From: Bacteroidota bacterium
GTDB taxonomy: Bacteria > Bacteroidota > Bacteroidia > Bacteroidales > Prolixibacteraceae
DNA: 38,226 nucleotides
Direction of reading: 5' to 3'
Assembly: GCA_029265715.1 (NCBI GenBank)
Contig: JAJUGZ010000032.1
Coordinates: 1 to 38,226, forward strand
Shown here: positions 25,733-34,269 of the stretch, one piece after another
How positions within the stretch are numbered: position 1 is the first letter of the stretch
Layout: each line of letters starts with the position of its first letter
Program-made: the position numbers and the translations under genes
The notes under the pieces: model-generated
Told to the model about the DNA's origin: nothing
What the model saw: the letters and a program-made list of their open reading frames with translations, nothing else
Databases searched by the model: none

Positions 25733-27571
25733 TTAACCATCGTTCATCGAAACCAAGAACTCTTCGATGGAGTTGGCCCGCATGATGCGATCTTTCAGGA
25801 ACTGCATTGCTTCGAGCGAATTCATATCGCCTAAATAGTTGCGCAGGATCCAGATTTTGTCCATGATGTTTTTGGGAAGCAGCAAATCTTCGCGGCGGGT
25901 ACTTGAGGCATTGATGTCGACGGCCGGGAAAATACGTTTGTTCGACAGTTTGCGGTCGAGCTGAAGTTCCATGTTGCCAGTACCTTTAAATTCTTCGAAG
26001 ATCACTTCGTCCATTTTAGAGCCGGTTTCGGTCAGGGCAGTTGCCAGAATGGTTAGCGATCCGCCTTCTTCGATGTTGCGGGCAGCTCCGAAGAACCGTT
26101 TGGGTTTGTGCAAGGCATTTGCATCGACACCCCCCGACAATACTTTGCCCGAAGCAGGGGCTACCGTGTTGTAAGCACGTGCCAGACGGGTAATCGAATC
26201 GAGCAGGATGACGACATCGTGACCACATTCAACCAACCGTTTTGCTTTTTCCAAAACCATACCGGCAACACGTACATGGCGTTCGGCCGGTTCGTCGAAT
26301 GTAGAAGAGATAACCTCTGCGTTTACGTGGCGGGCCATGTCGGTAACCTCTTCCGGACGTTCGTCAATCAGCAGGACGATCATGTAAACTTCCGGGTGGT
26401 TGGCTGCAATAGCATTGGCAATTTCTTTCAGCAACATGGTTTTACCGGTTTTTGGCTGGGCTACGATTAATCCGCGCTGGCCTTTCCCGATCGGAGAGAA
26501 CAGGTCGACGATCCGGGTCGAAATATTGTCGTGCCCTTGTCCGGTAATGTTGAATTTTTCGTTTGGAAACAACGGGGTCAGGTGATCGAACGGAACGCGG
26601 TCGCGGATGTAATCCGGGGTTCTTCCGTTAATCTCCAGAACTTTAATGAGCGGGAAATATTTTTCACCTTCTTTGGGCGGACGGATCGTTCCTTTGACGG
26701 TATCGCCAGTTTTAAGCCCAAACAGTTTGATCTGCGATTGCGATACATAGATATCGTCCGGAGAGTTTAAGTAGTTATAATCAGACGATCGCAGAAATCC
26801 ATATCCGTCGGCCATAATTTCGAGCACGCCTGAATTGGTGATAATTCCTTCAAATTCATAAGGCTTTTCCTGTTGCTGCTGAAATTTTTGCGGTTGTTTT
26901 TGCCCTTGGGCCTGTTGTTGGTTTTGTTGCTGGGGGTTACTGTCCCACTTTTTCTTTTCAAATTTTTCCCGGTTTTGCTGCTGGTCAAACCGTTGTTCGT
27001 TGGGCTGATTTGGTTTGATCACAACAACCGGGTCCGGGTTGATATCGTCTTTGGGCGGTTCCGGAAGGATTGTTTCTTCTGATGGTGCAATGGTTTCTGT
27101 TACGACCGGTTCTTCTTCCTGAAAATCGATTTCAAGTTCAGGCTTATCATCGTCGATGTCAAATTGACGGATTTCTTCTTTAGCTGCCTGAGACAGGTTG
27201 GAAGAGCCTGCTTTTATATGCAACGTTCTCCTCTTTCTCTTGGGTTTATCTTCCCTCTTTTCCTCTTCTTTTTGCATGGGTTGTTCGACATTGGTCTCTT
27301 CGACAGCAGGTTCTTCTGTTTTCTCTTCTCTTTTGCGGGTAAATATTTTCAACGGATTTCTGCTATCGTCTTTTCTGATAATTAATTCGCGGGGGGATTT
27401 GTAACGTTGTTCTTCCGTTTTTTTCTCCGAAGCTAATATTGCCTGAGTGTCTAATATCTTGTAAATCAGGTCTTGTTTTTTGAAAGACTCAATTTTTTTG
27501 ATATTAAGCTCTTTGGCGATTTCCCTCAGTTCAGGAAGTAACTTTCTGCTTAATTCAATAATATCATACAT
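25733..27571 (-). CDS. rho: Transcription termination factor Rho with a long disordered insertion
   Basis: Rho is the hexameric RNA helicase that ends transcription. The 612 residues are far more than the about 420 of E. coli Rho. Residues 5-45 are the Rho N-terminal helical part ([15 protein letters not shown]). About 55-240 is a charged, then Gln-rich, low-complexity stretch without predicted fold. The cold-shock RNA-binding fold starts near 241 ([15 protein letters not shown]), Walker A is AQPKTGKT (about 371-378) and Walker B VVILLDS (about 453-459), with the Q/R loops after it. Such insertions are typical of Bacteroidota, and in Bacteroides the disordered part has been linked to phase separation. 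It is divergent from rpoD. Confidence 0.96.
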   Translation of the reverse strand: MYDIIELSRKLLPELREIAKELNIKKIESFKKQDLIYKILDTQAILASEKKTEEQRYKSPRELIIRKDDSRNPLKIFTRKREEKTEEPAVEETNVEQPMQKEEEKREDKPKRKRRTLHIKAGSSNLSQAAKEEIRQFDIDDDKPELEIDFQEEEPVVTETIAPSEETILPEPPKDDINPDPVVVIKPNQPNEQRFDQQQNREKFEKKKWDSNPQQQNQQQAQGQKQPQKFQQQQEKPYEFEGIITNSGVLEIMADGYGFLRSSDYNYLNSPDDIYVSQSQIKLFGLKTGDTVKGTIRPPKEGEKYFPLIKVLEINGRTPDYIRDRVPFDHLTPLFPNEKFNITGQGHDNISTRIVDLFSPIGKGQRGLIVAQPKTGKTMLLKEIANAIAANHPEVYMIVLLIDERPEEVTDMARHVNAEVISSTFDEPAERHVRVAGMVLEKAKRLVECGHDVVILLDSITRLARAYNTVAPASGKVLSGGVDANALHKPKRFFGAARNIEEGGSLTILATALTETGSKMDEVIFEEFKGTGNMELQLDRKLSNKRIFPAVDINASSTRREDLLLPKNIMDKIWILRNYLGDMNSLEAMQFLKDRIMRANSIEEFLVSMNDG

Positions 27572-27941
27572 AATTTTGATTGGTTAATTTATATCCAAAA
27601 GGCCAATTAATAAAGTATGTTAAATGGATTGATAAATTGGATATGATTGGACTTGCTTGAAATACCTTGCAATAATACGGAATAAGTCAGTATTACCCAA
27701 AAAAAATCAAAATATCGCTGTATTTTTTATTTAAACAACGTATTCCGTTGGACGAAACACTTTTATGGAGCCTTTAATTCATTCAAGTTTTAGAACAATT
27801 CATGCATAAAAACGTATCATTCGTACAATTTCCTTGTTAGTATTGTTGAAACAAAACTTAATTGATTATTTTCGGGAAAAATGATTTGTAATCCGTTTTT
27901 CAGTTGAATGCAATCATTGAAAAAAGCTAAATCACCCATCA
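27572..27941. other. Intergenic region between rho and rpoD
   Basis: 370 A/T-rich bases between divergent genes. I found no exact TAnnTTTG box for either direction. TATTGTTG and TACCTTGC are near matches on the plus strand only. A small CAACG/CGTTG hairpin lies at 27736-27750. No open frame of note. Long leaders for both genes are likely. Confidence 0.45.
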
Positions 27942-28808
27942 ATGAGACAGTTAAAAATAACAAAGCAAGTAACAAACCGCGAAACTCTGTCGCTCGATAA
28001 ATATCTGCACGAGATAGGAAAGGTTGAGTTACTAAGCGCTGAAAAGGAAGTTGAGCTGGCCAAGCGTATTCGCAAAGGAGATCGGGCCGCATTAGAAGAG
28101 TTGATAAAAGGCAATCTTCGGTTTGTGGTATCCGTTTCAAAGCAATATCAAAATCAGGGCTTGAGCCTCCCGGACCTGATTAATGAAGGGAATCTGGGAT
28201 TGATCAAAGCGGCTCAGCGGTTTGATGAAACCCGTGGCTTTAAATTTATTTCGTATGCCGTGTGGTGGATCCGACAGTCAATCCTTCAGGCGCTGGCCGA
28301 ACAGGCCCGCATAGTTCGGCTGCCATTAAACAAGATTGGATCGATCAATAAAATCAATAAAACGTTTTCGCAGCTCGAACAGGAATATCAGCGGGAGCCT
28401 ACTCCGGAAGAAATTGCCAGCATTCTGGAAACATCGCCAGGCCTGGTCGAGGATGCCCTGAAGGTTTCGAACCACCATGTCTCGATGGATGCGCCTTTGC
28501 GGGATGACGATGGAAACAGCCTTTATGATGTGATGTTAAACGATGATTCGCCAAGTCCTGATAATGGTCTGATGACCAATTCATTACGCAAGGAGATTGA
28601 ACGGACGTTGTCGACCTTGGGTGATCGCGAAGCCGAAATCCTGCGGTATTATTTCGGGTTGAACGGTTACCGGCAGCATACACTCGAAGAAATTGGCGAT
28701 GCCTTCGGTCTGACCCGCGAACGAGTAAGGCAAATTAAGGAAAAAGCAATCAAAAAGCTTAAAAATAACTTCAGGAACCGGTTGCTAAAAGCATATCTGG
28801 GAACCTAA
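27942..28808 (+). CDS. rpoD: Primary RNA polymerase sigma factor (Bacteroidota type)
   Basis: A 288-residue sigma-70 protein without the large N-terminal region 1.1 of proteobacterial RpoD, as is standard in Bacteroidota. Region 1.2 ([23 protein letters not shown]), region 2 with [14 protein letters not shown] and [16 protein letters not shown] for -10 (-7) melting, region 3 and region 4 with [24 protein letters not shown] for -33 contact are all intact. It should be the factor that reads the TAnnTTTG promoters noted here. The ATG at 27942 fits the family N-terminus. It ends in a terminator just before rpe. Confidence 0.96.
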   Translation: MRQLKITKQVTNRETLSLDKYLHEIGKVELLSAEKEVELAKRIRKGDRAALEELIKGNLRFVVSVSKQYQNQGLSLPDLINEGNLGLIKAAQRFDETRGFKFISYAVWWIRQSILQALAEQARIVRLPLNKIGSINKINKTFSQLEQEYQREPTPEEIASILETSPGLVEDALKVSNHHVSMDAPLRDDDGNSLYDVMLNDDSPSPDNGLMTNSLRKEIERTLSTLGDREAEILRYYFGLNGYRQHTLEEIGDAFGLTRERVRQIKEKAIKKLKNNFRNRLLKAYLGT

Positions 28809-28838
28809 AAAGCTGCAAAAATTGCAACTTTTTTTTAT
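28807..28838 (+). terminator. Terminator after rpoD
   Basis: AAGCTGCAA pairs with TTGCAACTT (one C-A mismatch) around an A3 loop and is followed by a long T-run. The stem begins at the last base of the rpoD stop codon. Confidence 0.7.
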
Positions 28839-28890
28839 TTCGTTTTTTTTCATTCGCCGGAACATCTATTTTCGTAAAAAATTTTTCGAA

Positions 28891-29544
28891 ATGGGACATT
28901 TAATTGCACCATCAATTTTATCGGCCGATTTTAACAATTTGGGCAACGACATCGACATGCTGAACCGTAGCGAGGCCGACCTGATTCATTGCGATGTGAT
29001 GGATGGCGTATTTGTGCCGAATATTTCGTTCGGGATCCCCGTTATCGAACATGTGGCCAACGTGGCAAAGAAACCACTCGATGTGCACCTGATGATTGTC
29101 AATCCAGACCAGTATATTCAGGCGTTTAAAAATGCCGGGGCTACTTACCTGACCGTTCATTATGAGGCTTGTCCCCATTTGCACCGCACTGTTTCGGCCA
29201 TAAAGGACCTGGGGATGAAGGCCAGTGTTTGCCTGAACCCACATACACCGGTTGCCTTGCTTGCCGATATTATTGCGGAATTGGATATGGTTTTGCTCAT
29301 GTCGGTCAATCCGGGATTCGGAGGTCAGAAATTTATCGAAAATACCTACCATAAAGTGTCGGAGCTGAAAGAGATGATTTTGCGGAAGAATCCATCATGC
29401 CTGATTGAAGTTGATGGCGGCGTAACGTTTGAAACCGGCTCGAGGCTGCTTCAGTCCGGCGTTGACGTATTGGTGGCCGGAAGCTTTGTGTTTAACGCAG
29501 CTAATCCGGAAGAAACAATTGCCAAACTAAAAAGTCTTCGGTAA
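28891..29544 (+). CDS. rpe: Ribulose-phosphate 3-epimerase
   Basis: Rpe interconverts ribulose 5-phosphate and xylulose 5-phosphate in the pentose phosphate pathway. The 217-residue TIM barrel begins IAPSILSADF, with the metal/active-site pieces HCDVMDGVFVPN, LDVHLMI, NPHTPV, MSVNPGFGGQKF and EVDGGV in family order. The active-site Asp residues in DVMDG and VDGG are present. The frame extends upstream to 28822, but ATG 28891 gives the conserved N-terminus. It follows the rpoD terminator, so it has its own promoter or depends on read-through. After it come about 180 nt with no gene before the IS982 remnant. Confidence 0.96.
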   Translation: MGHLIAPSILSADFNNLGNDIDMLNRSEADLIHCDVMDGVFVPNISFGIPVIEHVANVAKKPLDVHLMIVNPDQYIQAFKNAGATYLTVHYEACPHLHRTVSAIKDLGMKASVCLNPHTPVALLADIIAELDMVLLMSVNPGFGGQKFIENTYHKVSELKEMILRKNPSCLIEVDGGVTFETGSRLLQSGVDVLVAGSFVFNAANPEETIAKLKSLR

Positions 29545-29723
29545 AAAGCGATCGGGCGTTAATTTACGTATCGATCGAACGGCATCAAGTTCTTTAATCA
29601 GTAACCCTCGAGGCTATTTATTCAGCAAAACCCCGGTGAAACCTGCAAAATCCGGATTTTTACCTATGGAATCCAAGCCAATAATTTTCTATTTTTATTT
29701 AATTTAAGTTATACCAACGGAAT

Positions 29724-30278
29724 TTAATAAGATTGAACCGTATTGCCGAAATGGGATGTGTTTTTTAAGGAATATGCGATTAATCCAAAGAACCACCCAG
29801 TTAAGCATTGGCCTTTGGAGGCCAGTCCTTTGAATACCTTGTTGGAATGCTTTCTGCGGATATGGCATACTTTCAGAGGGGTTGAATCAACAAAGGATAT
29901 TCCGGTACACTGACCCAAATAAAAGGTTCTCAGGGGAATAGCCATTGGTGTGGTTGCCTTCTGCTGGAATTCAACAAAACGGTTATAGAATACAAGGTAG
30001 GGAAATTCTTTTCGCAAATGTTGGCTTTCATAGTGAAGATAAAAGTGTTTGAGGTTGCGGATCTGACCGGCATGAAACAGGATCAGGATGGTGATTACTT
30101 CACTGTCCGATAAAGTAAATGAACGCTTTCTTCGTTTTTTATCAGCTTGTTTTGTCAAAACGTGGTCGGACTTGGTCTGCACAAATTCTTGCCAAAAATC
30201 GTCAATAATGCAGAAAATTTCGGTAAACTTATCAACACTAATTGCAGAGGGTGTTTTGTTTATGTATTTGTGGGTCAA
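29724..30278 (-). pseudogene. IS982-family transposase remnant, 3' truncated
   Basis: The reading frame matches the N-terminal half of IS982 transposases: FTEIFCIIDDFWQEF, FTLSDSEVITILILFHAG, FVDSTPLKVC (first catalytic Asp) and HSNKVFKGLASKG. Homology stops after GWFFG (about nt 29784), where the family normally continues with KLH and the rest of the DDE site. About 19 unrelated residues (ending NTVQSY) finish the frame. Length is 184 against about 290-300 for intact members, and the second Asp and the Glu are missing, so it cannot be active. There is no ATG; the frame starts at TTG 30278. It sits between rpe and a TlpA-type gene. The terminal repeats are not found. Confidence 0.8.
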
Positions 30279-30314
30279 TGATTTAAATATGCAAAAACTC
30301 CCTGTATTTTCTTT

Positions 30315-30857
30315 TTAATAACCTGATTTTTTTACATCGAACTCACGTTTTTTAAGTTCATTTGCAATCAGTTCTTTCAACTGGACAAATTCTTTTTCGT
30401 TAAAACCAACCGAGTTAAACAGAACTTTCCCGTTGCGGGAGACTAAAAACACCCGGGGAATGAATTGACTGGCAAACAATCCGTAAATTTTTCGCTCCGG
30501 ATCGGCATAAAACGGCATGGTGTATTTATTCTCAGCCTTAAATTTTTGCACTTCTTCGTCGTTGTGCTCGCGGCCAAAAATCAGGAGCTGAAACTTCGGG
30601 TTATTCTTATATTGATCAAAAATTTCATTCTGAATGTGGGGCAATTCCTGACGGCAAGGGCCGCACCAGGTTGCAAAAAAGTTAATCAATACCAATTTGC
30701 CCCTCAGGTCTTTCATGTTTATTGTCTTCCCGTCAGGAGTCTTGTAACTAAATTCAGGAACTGTCTGTCCTACTTTCACCAGCGTTGTTTCAGCTTCAGT
30801 TTGTGCAAACCCGGAAATCCCGGCCAGTAGGAGTATAAAAAAACAAAGTGTTCTCAT
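30315..30857 (-). CDS. TlpA-type thioredoxin-like protein, exported
   Basis: A 180-residue protein with a signal peptide (MRTLCFFILLLAGISGFAQ) and a thioredoxin fold of the TlpA/ResA group. The redox motif is W64-C65-G-P-C68, followed by PFYADPERKIYGLF and the cis-Pro region IPRVFLV. Such proteins reduce periplasmic disulfides, for example in cytochrome c maturation, and one cytochrome c gene lies in the window. A TTG at 30863 could start the frame; the ATG at 30857 is preferred. It has a textbook promoter. It diverges from the hdr-like operon across 180 nt. Its stop lies next to the IS982 remnant. Confidence 0.9.
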   Translation of the reverse strand: MRTLCFFILLLAGISGFAQTEAETTLVKVGQTVPEFSYKTPDGKTINMKDLRGKLVLINFFATWCGPCRQELPHIQNEIFDQYKNNPKFQLLIFGREHNDEEVQKFKAENKYTMPFYADPERKIYGLFASQFIPRVFLVSRNGKVLFNSVGFNEKEFVQLKELIANELKKREFDVKKSGY

Positions 30858-30880
30858 TCCCAAGTGTTAAAATTCTGGCA

Positions 30881-30910
30881 CAAATCTACCGAAAGACCCG
30901 GATTTCCCAA
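30881..30910 (-). promoter_or_regulatory. Promoter of the TlpA-type gene
   Basis: On the minus strand TTG (30910-30908), a 19-nt spacer and TAGATTTG (30888-30881) match the Bacteroidota -33/-7 pattern. The start of transcription near 30874 leaves a 17-nt leader before the ATG. Confidence 0.65.
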
Positions 30911-31011
30911 TAGGATATCAATCATCTTTTCAAACCCGGATTCCAATAAATACGCTTTTTTGCTTAGTTTTTTTAGGTCTTTTTACGGGAAAAGGCCCGA
31001 TTCCCGCACGT

Positions 31012-31019
31012 TAATTTTG
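31012..31019 (+). promoter_or_regulatory. Predicted -7 box (TAATTTTG) for the hdr-like operon
   Basis: TAATTTTG matches TAnnTTTG exactly, 25 nt before the first hdr ATG at 31045. No TTG stands at the correct distance, which may mean an activator is needed. Confidence 0.5.
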
Positions 31020-31044
31020 CTGGCAGATTATCTTAAAAAAAACC

Positions 31045-31737
31045 ATGTCGATTTACGCCGAACTGCAAAAAGATGTCCGTTTCGTGGAAGGGCTGAAGGC
31101 TTGTATGAACTGTGGCGTTTGTACTGCCATTTGCCCTGCAGCCGAGTTTTCCGATTACGATCCGCGCATGCTGATTTCCGTTGTGCAAAGCAAAGACGAA
31201 GAAAAACTGGAAGAACTCCTGAAAGGCGACCTGATCTGGCTGTGTGGGCAGTGTATGTCGTGCAAAACACGTTGTCCGCGTGGAAACTGTCCGGGCCAAA
31301 TCATTTCCGTACTCCGGGCAGTTTCGCAGAAAATGGGTTTTTTCACCGAAAGTGCCAAAGGCCGACAACAATATGTCTTGAAAAAAGTCATCGGCGAGAA
31401 CATTCTGAAATACGGATACTGTATTCACCCCACGTCGGTAAAACCAGAACTTCATCCGGAGCAGGGCCCGGTCTGGGAAATGATTTACAACAATCTCGAT
31501 GCGGTGTACGAACGTTTGGGTGCGAACCTTGACCAAGACGGTCCCGGAACGCTTCGTCGTATTCCGCAGGAAAGCCTCGACGAATTGCAAGCTATTTTCG
31601 ATGTTTCCGGAGGGACTGAGCTGCTCGAAACCATCGAAATTTTTAGTTGTCAAAAGGCCCGGGAAATGGGCTATACCCCCGATGATGCAGGGATGCAGCA
31701 GTATTTTGAAGATTTATACCGCGGCGAAGAAAACTAA
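31045..31737 (+). CDS. HdrC-like iron-sulfur subunit
   Basis: A 230-residue soluble protein with two [4Fe-4S] cysteine sets: C20-x2-C23-x2-C26-x3-C30-P and C67-x2-C70-x2-C73-x3-C77-P, with an extra Cys at 82. This is the HdrC pattern, which wires electrons between HdrA and HdrB. The C-terminal 100 residues go beyond the usual HdrC and have no motif I recognise. It is the first gene of the operon, 12 nt before the HdrB-like gene. Annotation in relatives is usually 4Fe-4S dicluster protein or heterodisulfide reductase subunit C. Confidence 0.9.
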   Translation: MSIYAELQKDVRFVEGLKACMNCGVCTAICPAAEFSDYDPRMLISVVQSKDEEKLEELLKGDLIWLCGQCMSCKTRCPRGNCPGQIISVLRAVSQKMGFFTESAKGRQQYVLKKVIGENILKYGYCIHPTSVKPELHPEQGPVWEMIYNNLDAVYERLGANLDQDGPGTLRRIPQESLDELQAIFDVSGGTELLETIEIFSCQKAREMGYTPDDAGMQQYFEDLYRGEEN

Positions 31738-31749
31738 AAACCAGAAACC

Positions 31750-32811
31750 ATGCCGAATACAGAAAAAAAACGGATCTGGAAAGATTACCAGAAAGAAATA
31801 GCCGATAACGATTTTTATTATGCCCGGAGCTGTATCCGGCAGAACTTTTTTCCCGGTTCGGAACGCGCTTTTTTGTCGATCCTGAAAAACGATCTGGGCA
31901 AACGCATATTCGACGATCCGAAACACACTACCTGCACCGGAATTGGCTACCATAGCGACATTGTCCCGTTCGATACGATCCAGACGGTTGTTGCCCGCCA
32001 GTTCTCGCTGATGAGCGAGCATGGTATGGAAAATTTTGCCGTATCGTGTGTTACCTCGTTTGGCATTTATTCCGAAATACTGGAAACCTGGAGAGAATTT
32101 CCGTCGGAAGAGAAAAAAGCACGTGAGAACCTAAAAAAAGCTACCGGACGCAGCTTTAAATTACCCCGGAATGTGGCCCACTCCAGCGATATTATCTATC
32201 ATTTTAAGGAGGCAATTTCGGCTCAGGGGCCATACCGGCTCATAAATAAATTAACTGGCAAACCACTCCGGGTTGTCGAACACATCGGTTGCCATTATGC
32301 CAAAATGTTTCCGAAAAAAGGGGTTGGTGGTGCCGAGTTTCCGGCTGTCCTGAGTGGCATGATTGAATCATGGGGGGGCGAAGTGGTTGATTATCCGGAG
32401 CGGCGCCATTGCTGTGGCTTCGGGTTCCGCCAATACCTGATCATGGCTAACCGGGGCTACTCTTTGTCAAACTCGCGCAAAAAATTCGAATCGATGCAGC
32501 CTTATCAGCCCGATATGATTGTTTGCAACTGCCCCGGCTGTTCCATGTTCCTCGACCGCTGGCAATATGTAATTGCCGAAACAGAACAAAAAACATACGG
32601 AACAAAGAATCAGGGAATCCCTGTGTTGACTTACGAAGAGATGGCCGGACTGGTACTGGGTTACGATCCGTGGGATTTGGGCCTGCAAATGCACCAGGTT
32701 GATTGCGAACCGTTGTTGCAAAAAATGGGCATTCCATATGACCCGGGGAAAAAGTTTGCCAATAAAAACGGGGAAATCATCGGAATGCCCGAAACAGTAG
32801 GATGCATGTAA
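31750..32811 (+). CDS. HdrB-like CCG-domain protein with a degenerate first CCG domain
   Basis: HdrB holds noncubane [4Fe-4S] clusters and is the site of disulfide reduction in methanogens. In these 353 residues the C-terminal CCG domain is complete: C181, C221-C222 in RHCCGFG, C261 and C264 in NCPGC. The N-terminal one keeps only C28, C62 (TTCTG in place of NCCG) and C100 (SCVTSF in place of CNGC), so it cannot form the same cluster. The protein should therefore carry one active cluster. It begins 12 nt after the HdrC-like gene. A hairpin in the 79-nt gap follows it. Heterodisulfide itself (CoM-S-S-CoB) is not expected in Bacteroidota, so its real substrate is open. Confidence 0.9.
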   Translation: MPNTEKKRIWKDYQKEIADNDFYYARSCIRQNFFPGSERAFLSILKNDLGKRIFDDPKHTTCTGIGYHSDIVPFDTIQTVVARQFSLMSEHGMENFAVSCVTSFGIYSEILETWREFPSEEKKARENLKKATGRSFKLPRNVAHSSDIIYHFKEAISAQGPYRLINKLTGKPLRVVEHIGCHYAKMFPKKGVGGAEFPAVLSGMIESWGGEVVDYPERRHCCGFGFRQYLIMANRGYSLSNSRKKFESMQPYQPDMIVCNCPGCSMFLDRWQYVIAETEQKTYGTKNQGIPVLTYEEMAGLVLGYDPWDLGLQMHQVDCEPLLQKMGIPYDPGKKFANKNGEIIGMPETVGCM

Positions 32812-32814
32812 GCA

Positions 32815-32848
32815 ATACTGATCCGAAGGCTTTGAGCCAGATCAGTAT
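32815..32848 (+). promoter_or_regulatory. Hairpin inside the hdr-like operon
   Basis: ATACTGATC (32815-32823) pairs perfectly with GATCAGTAT (32840-32848). An inner GGCT/AGCC stem has a 3-nt loop. There is no T-run, so it is more likely an RNA-processing or stability element between the hdrB-like and hdrA-like genes than a terminator. Confidence 0.55.
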
Positions 32849-32890
32849 AATCCAAATAACAGACAAAATAAAACCATCAAATTTTGAATT

Positions 32891-33925
32891 GTGAAACACG
32901 TTGTCGTTATAGGAGGCGGGGTTGCCGGGATTGAAACGGCTGCTCAGCTGAGTAAATCAGGACACTGGGTAACAGTGGTCGAGAAAAGTAACCAGTTGGG
33001 CGGAAAGTTAAACGACTGGCACTGCTTGTTCCCGGATTTTAGTCTGGCAAAAGAACAGCTCGACTGGCTTCAATCTCAAAAACATCAAGCCGACCTGCAG
33101 GTATTGCTCGAAACCAAAGTTACTTCGGTGAACCGGACAAATGGCCGTTTTGCCATCGAAACTTCCGGGAAAGACAAGCTGGAAGCCGATGCTGTTGTGG
33201 TGGCTTCGGGCTACGAACTGTTTGATGCCCGGCGCAAAGAAGAATACGGGTATAAAATTTATGAACGTGTGATCACTTCGGCCGACCTGGAAAAACGAAT
33301 GAATAACGGCGAATTGTTGCGTACACCCGAAGGCGCCCCCAACCGGGTGGCTTTTGTGCATTGCGTTGGCTCGCGCGACGAAAAATCGGGCAATCATTAT
33401 TGCTCGAAAGTGTGCTGTATTACCGGCGTCAAGCAGGCCATCGAACTGAAAAAGTTGTCGCCCGGGACAGAGATCTTTTGCTTTTATATGGACCTGCGCA
33501 TGTATGGCAAGCACTTCGAAGAGCTGTACCGAACTGCACAAGAAAAATACGACATTCAGTTTATCCGCGGCCGTTTGTCTGAAGCAGCCGAAAAGATAGA
33601 CAAATCCGTACAGATAAAGGCTGAAGATACGCTTTCGGGCCGTCCGCTGAAAATGAACGTCGACTGGCTGGTTTTGCTCGTGGGGATGGAAGCAGGTACG
33701 GGCACGGCCCAAGCCGCTTCAGTCTGCGGCTCCCGCTGCGAATCATCTGGGTTCATTGCCACTGCCGACGAACACCGAAGTACTAATCTGAGTTCGCAGG
33801 AAGGCATCTTTGTGGCAGGAAGCTGTACCGGCCCCATGTCGGTAACCGATACCATTTTGCATGCCCGTTCGGCAGCCTGCGAAGTGAACGACTACTTTCA
33901 AAAATTGGAGAAATCATGGCTGTAA
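32891..33925 (+). CDS. Minimal HdrA-like flavoprotein
   Basis: HdrA is the FAD subunit that splits or passes electrons in Hdr complexes. This one has only 344 residues, against roughly 650 or more in methanogens. It keeps the FAD Rossmann motif VVVIGGGVAGIETAAQL (4-20), QLGGKL, and the inserted cluster site C158-x12-C171-x3-C175-C176, which has the spacing of the HdrA cluster. GIFVAGSCTGPMSVTDTI closes the FAD site. The N-terminal and C-terminal ferredoxin domains of full HdrA are absent; the separate HdrC-like proteins may replace them. The start is GTG 32891, with no nearby ATG. The 3' end overlaps the next gene by 10 nt. Whether it can bifurcate electrons is unknown. Confidence 0.9.
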   Translation: MKHVVVIGGGVAGIETAAQLSKSGHWVTVVEKSNQLGGKLNDWHCLFPDFSLAKEQLDWLQSQKHQADLQVLLETKVTSVNRTNGRFAIETSGKDKLEADAVVVASGYELFDARRKEEYGYKIYERVITSADLEKRMNNGELLRTPEGAPNRVAFVHCVGSRDEKSGNHYCSKVCCITGVKQAIELKKLSPGTEIFCFYMDLRMYGKHFEELYRTAQEKYDIQFIRGRLSEAAEKIDKSVQIKAEDTLSGRPLKMNVDWLVLLVGMEAGTGTAQAASVCGSRCESSGFIATADEHRSTNLSSQEGIFVAGSCTGPMSVTDTILHARSAACEVNDYFQKLEKSWL

Positions 33926-34266
33926 AAAACTTCGGCTTTGCGGCGATAAAACCCCGGACCATCGATTTTGAACAGTTCGACGGACGACTGCTCAGTGAGA
34001 TCCTGGAACTGGAGCCATCCTTTAAAGTATGCCTGTCGTGTGGCGGGTGTACGGCCACCTGTAGCGCCGGAAACTTAGTCAGTTTTAACATCCGGCAATT
34101 GAATCTGCTATTGCGCCGGGGCGAAACAGTAGGACTCGAAAACGAAATAAAAAAGTGCATGCTCTGCGGGAAGTGCATGCTGGTCTGCCCACGCGGAATC
34201 AATATCCGGAACGTGATTATGCTGATAAAAAAAAGTGTTGCAAAGTCTCATTCCTTAAAACGGTAA
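33916..34266 (+). CDS. Second HdrC-like ferredoxin
   Basis: A 116-residue protein carrying two [4Fe-4S] sets, C39-x2-C42-x2-C45-x3-C49 and C81-x2-C84-x2-C87-x3-C91-P, on an HdrC-like frame (SCGGCTATCSAGN and CMLCGKCMLVCPRG). It overlaps the HdrA-like gene by 10 nt and ends 3 nt before the membrane fusion gene. Such tight packing suggests production in fixed ratio. It probably links the flavoprotein to the membrane HdrED-like subunit, while the first HdrC-like protein serves HdrB. This assignment is inferred. Confidence 0.9.
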   Translation: MAVKNFGFAAIKPRTIDFEQFDGRLLSEILELEPSFKVCLSCGGCTATCSAGNLVSFNIRQLNLLLRRGETVGLENEIKKCMLCGKCMLVCPRGINIRNVIMLIKKSVAKSHSLKR

Positions 34267-34269
34267 ACC

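Noticed and set aside
30864-31532. 222-codon plus-strand frame over the start of the hdr-like operon
   Set aside because: It is in another frame from the HdrC-like gene, whose two cysteine sets are clear. It crosses the promoters of both divergent genes.
33008-33712. 234-codon minus-strand frame opposite the HdrA-like gene
   Set aside because: Shadow of the conserved flavoprotein gene, without motif or promoter.
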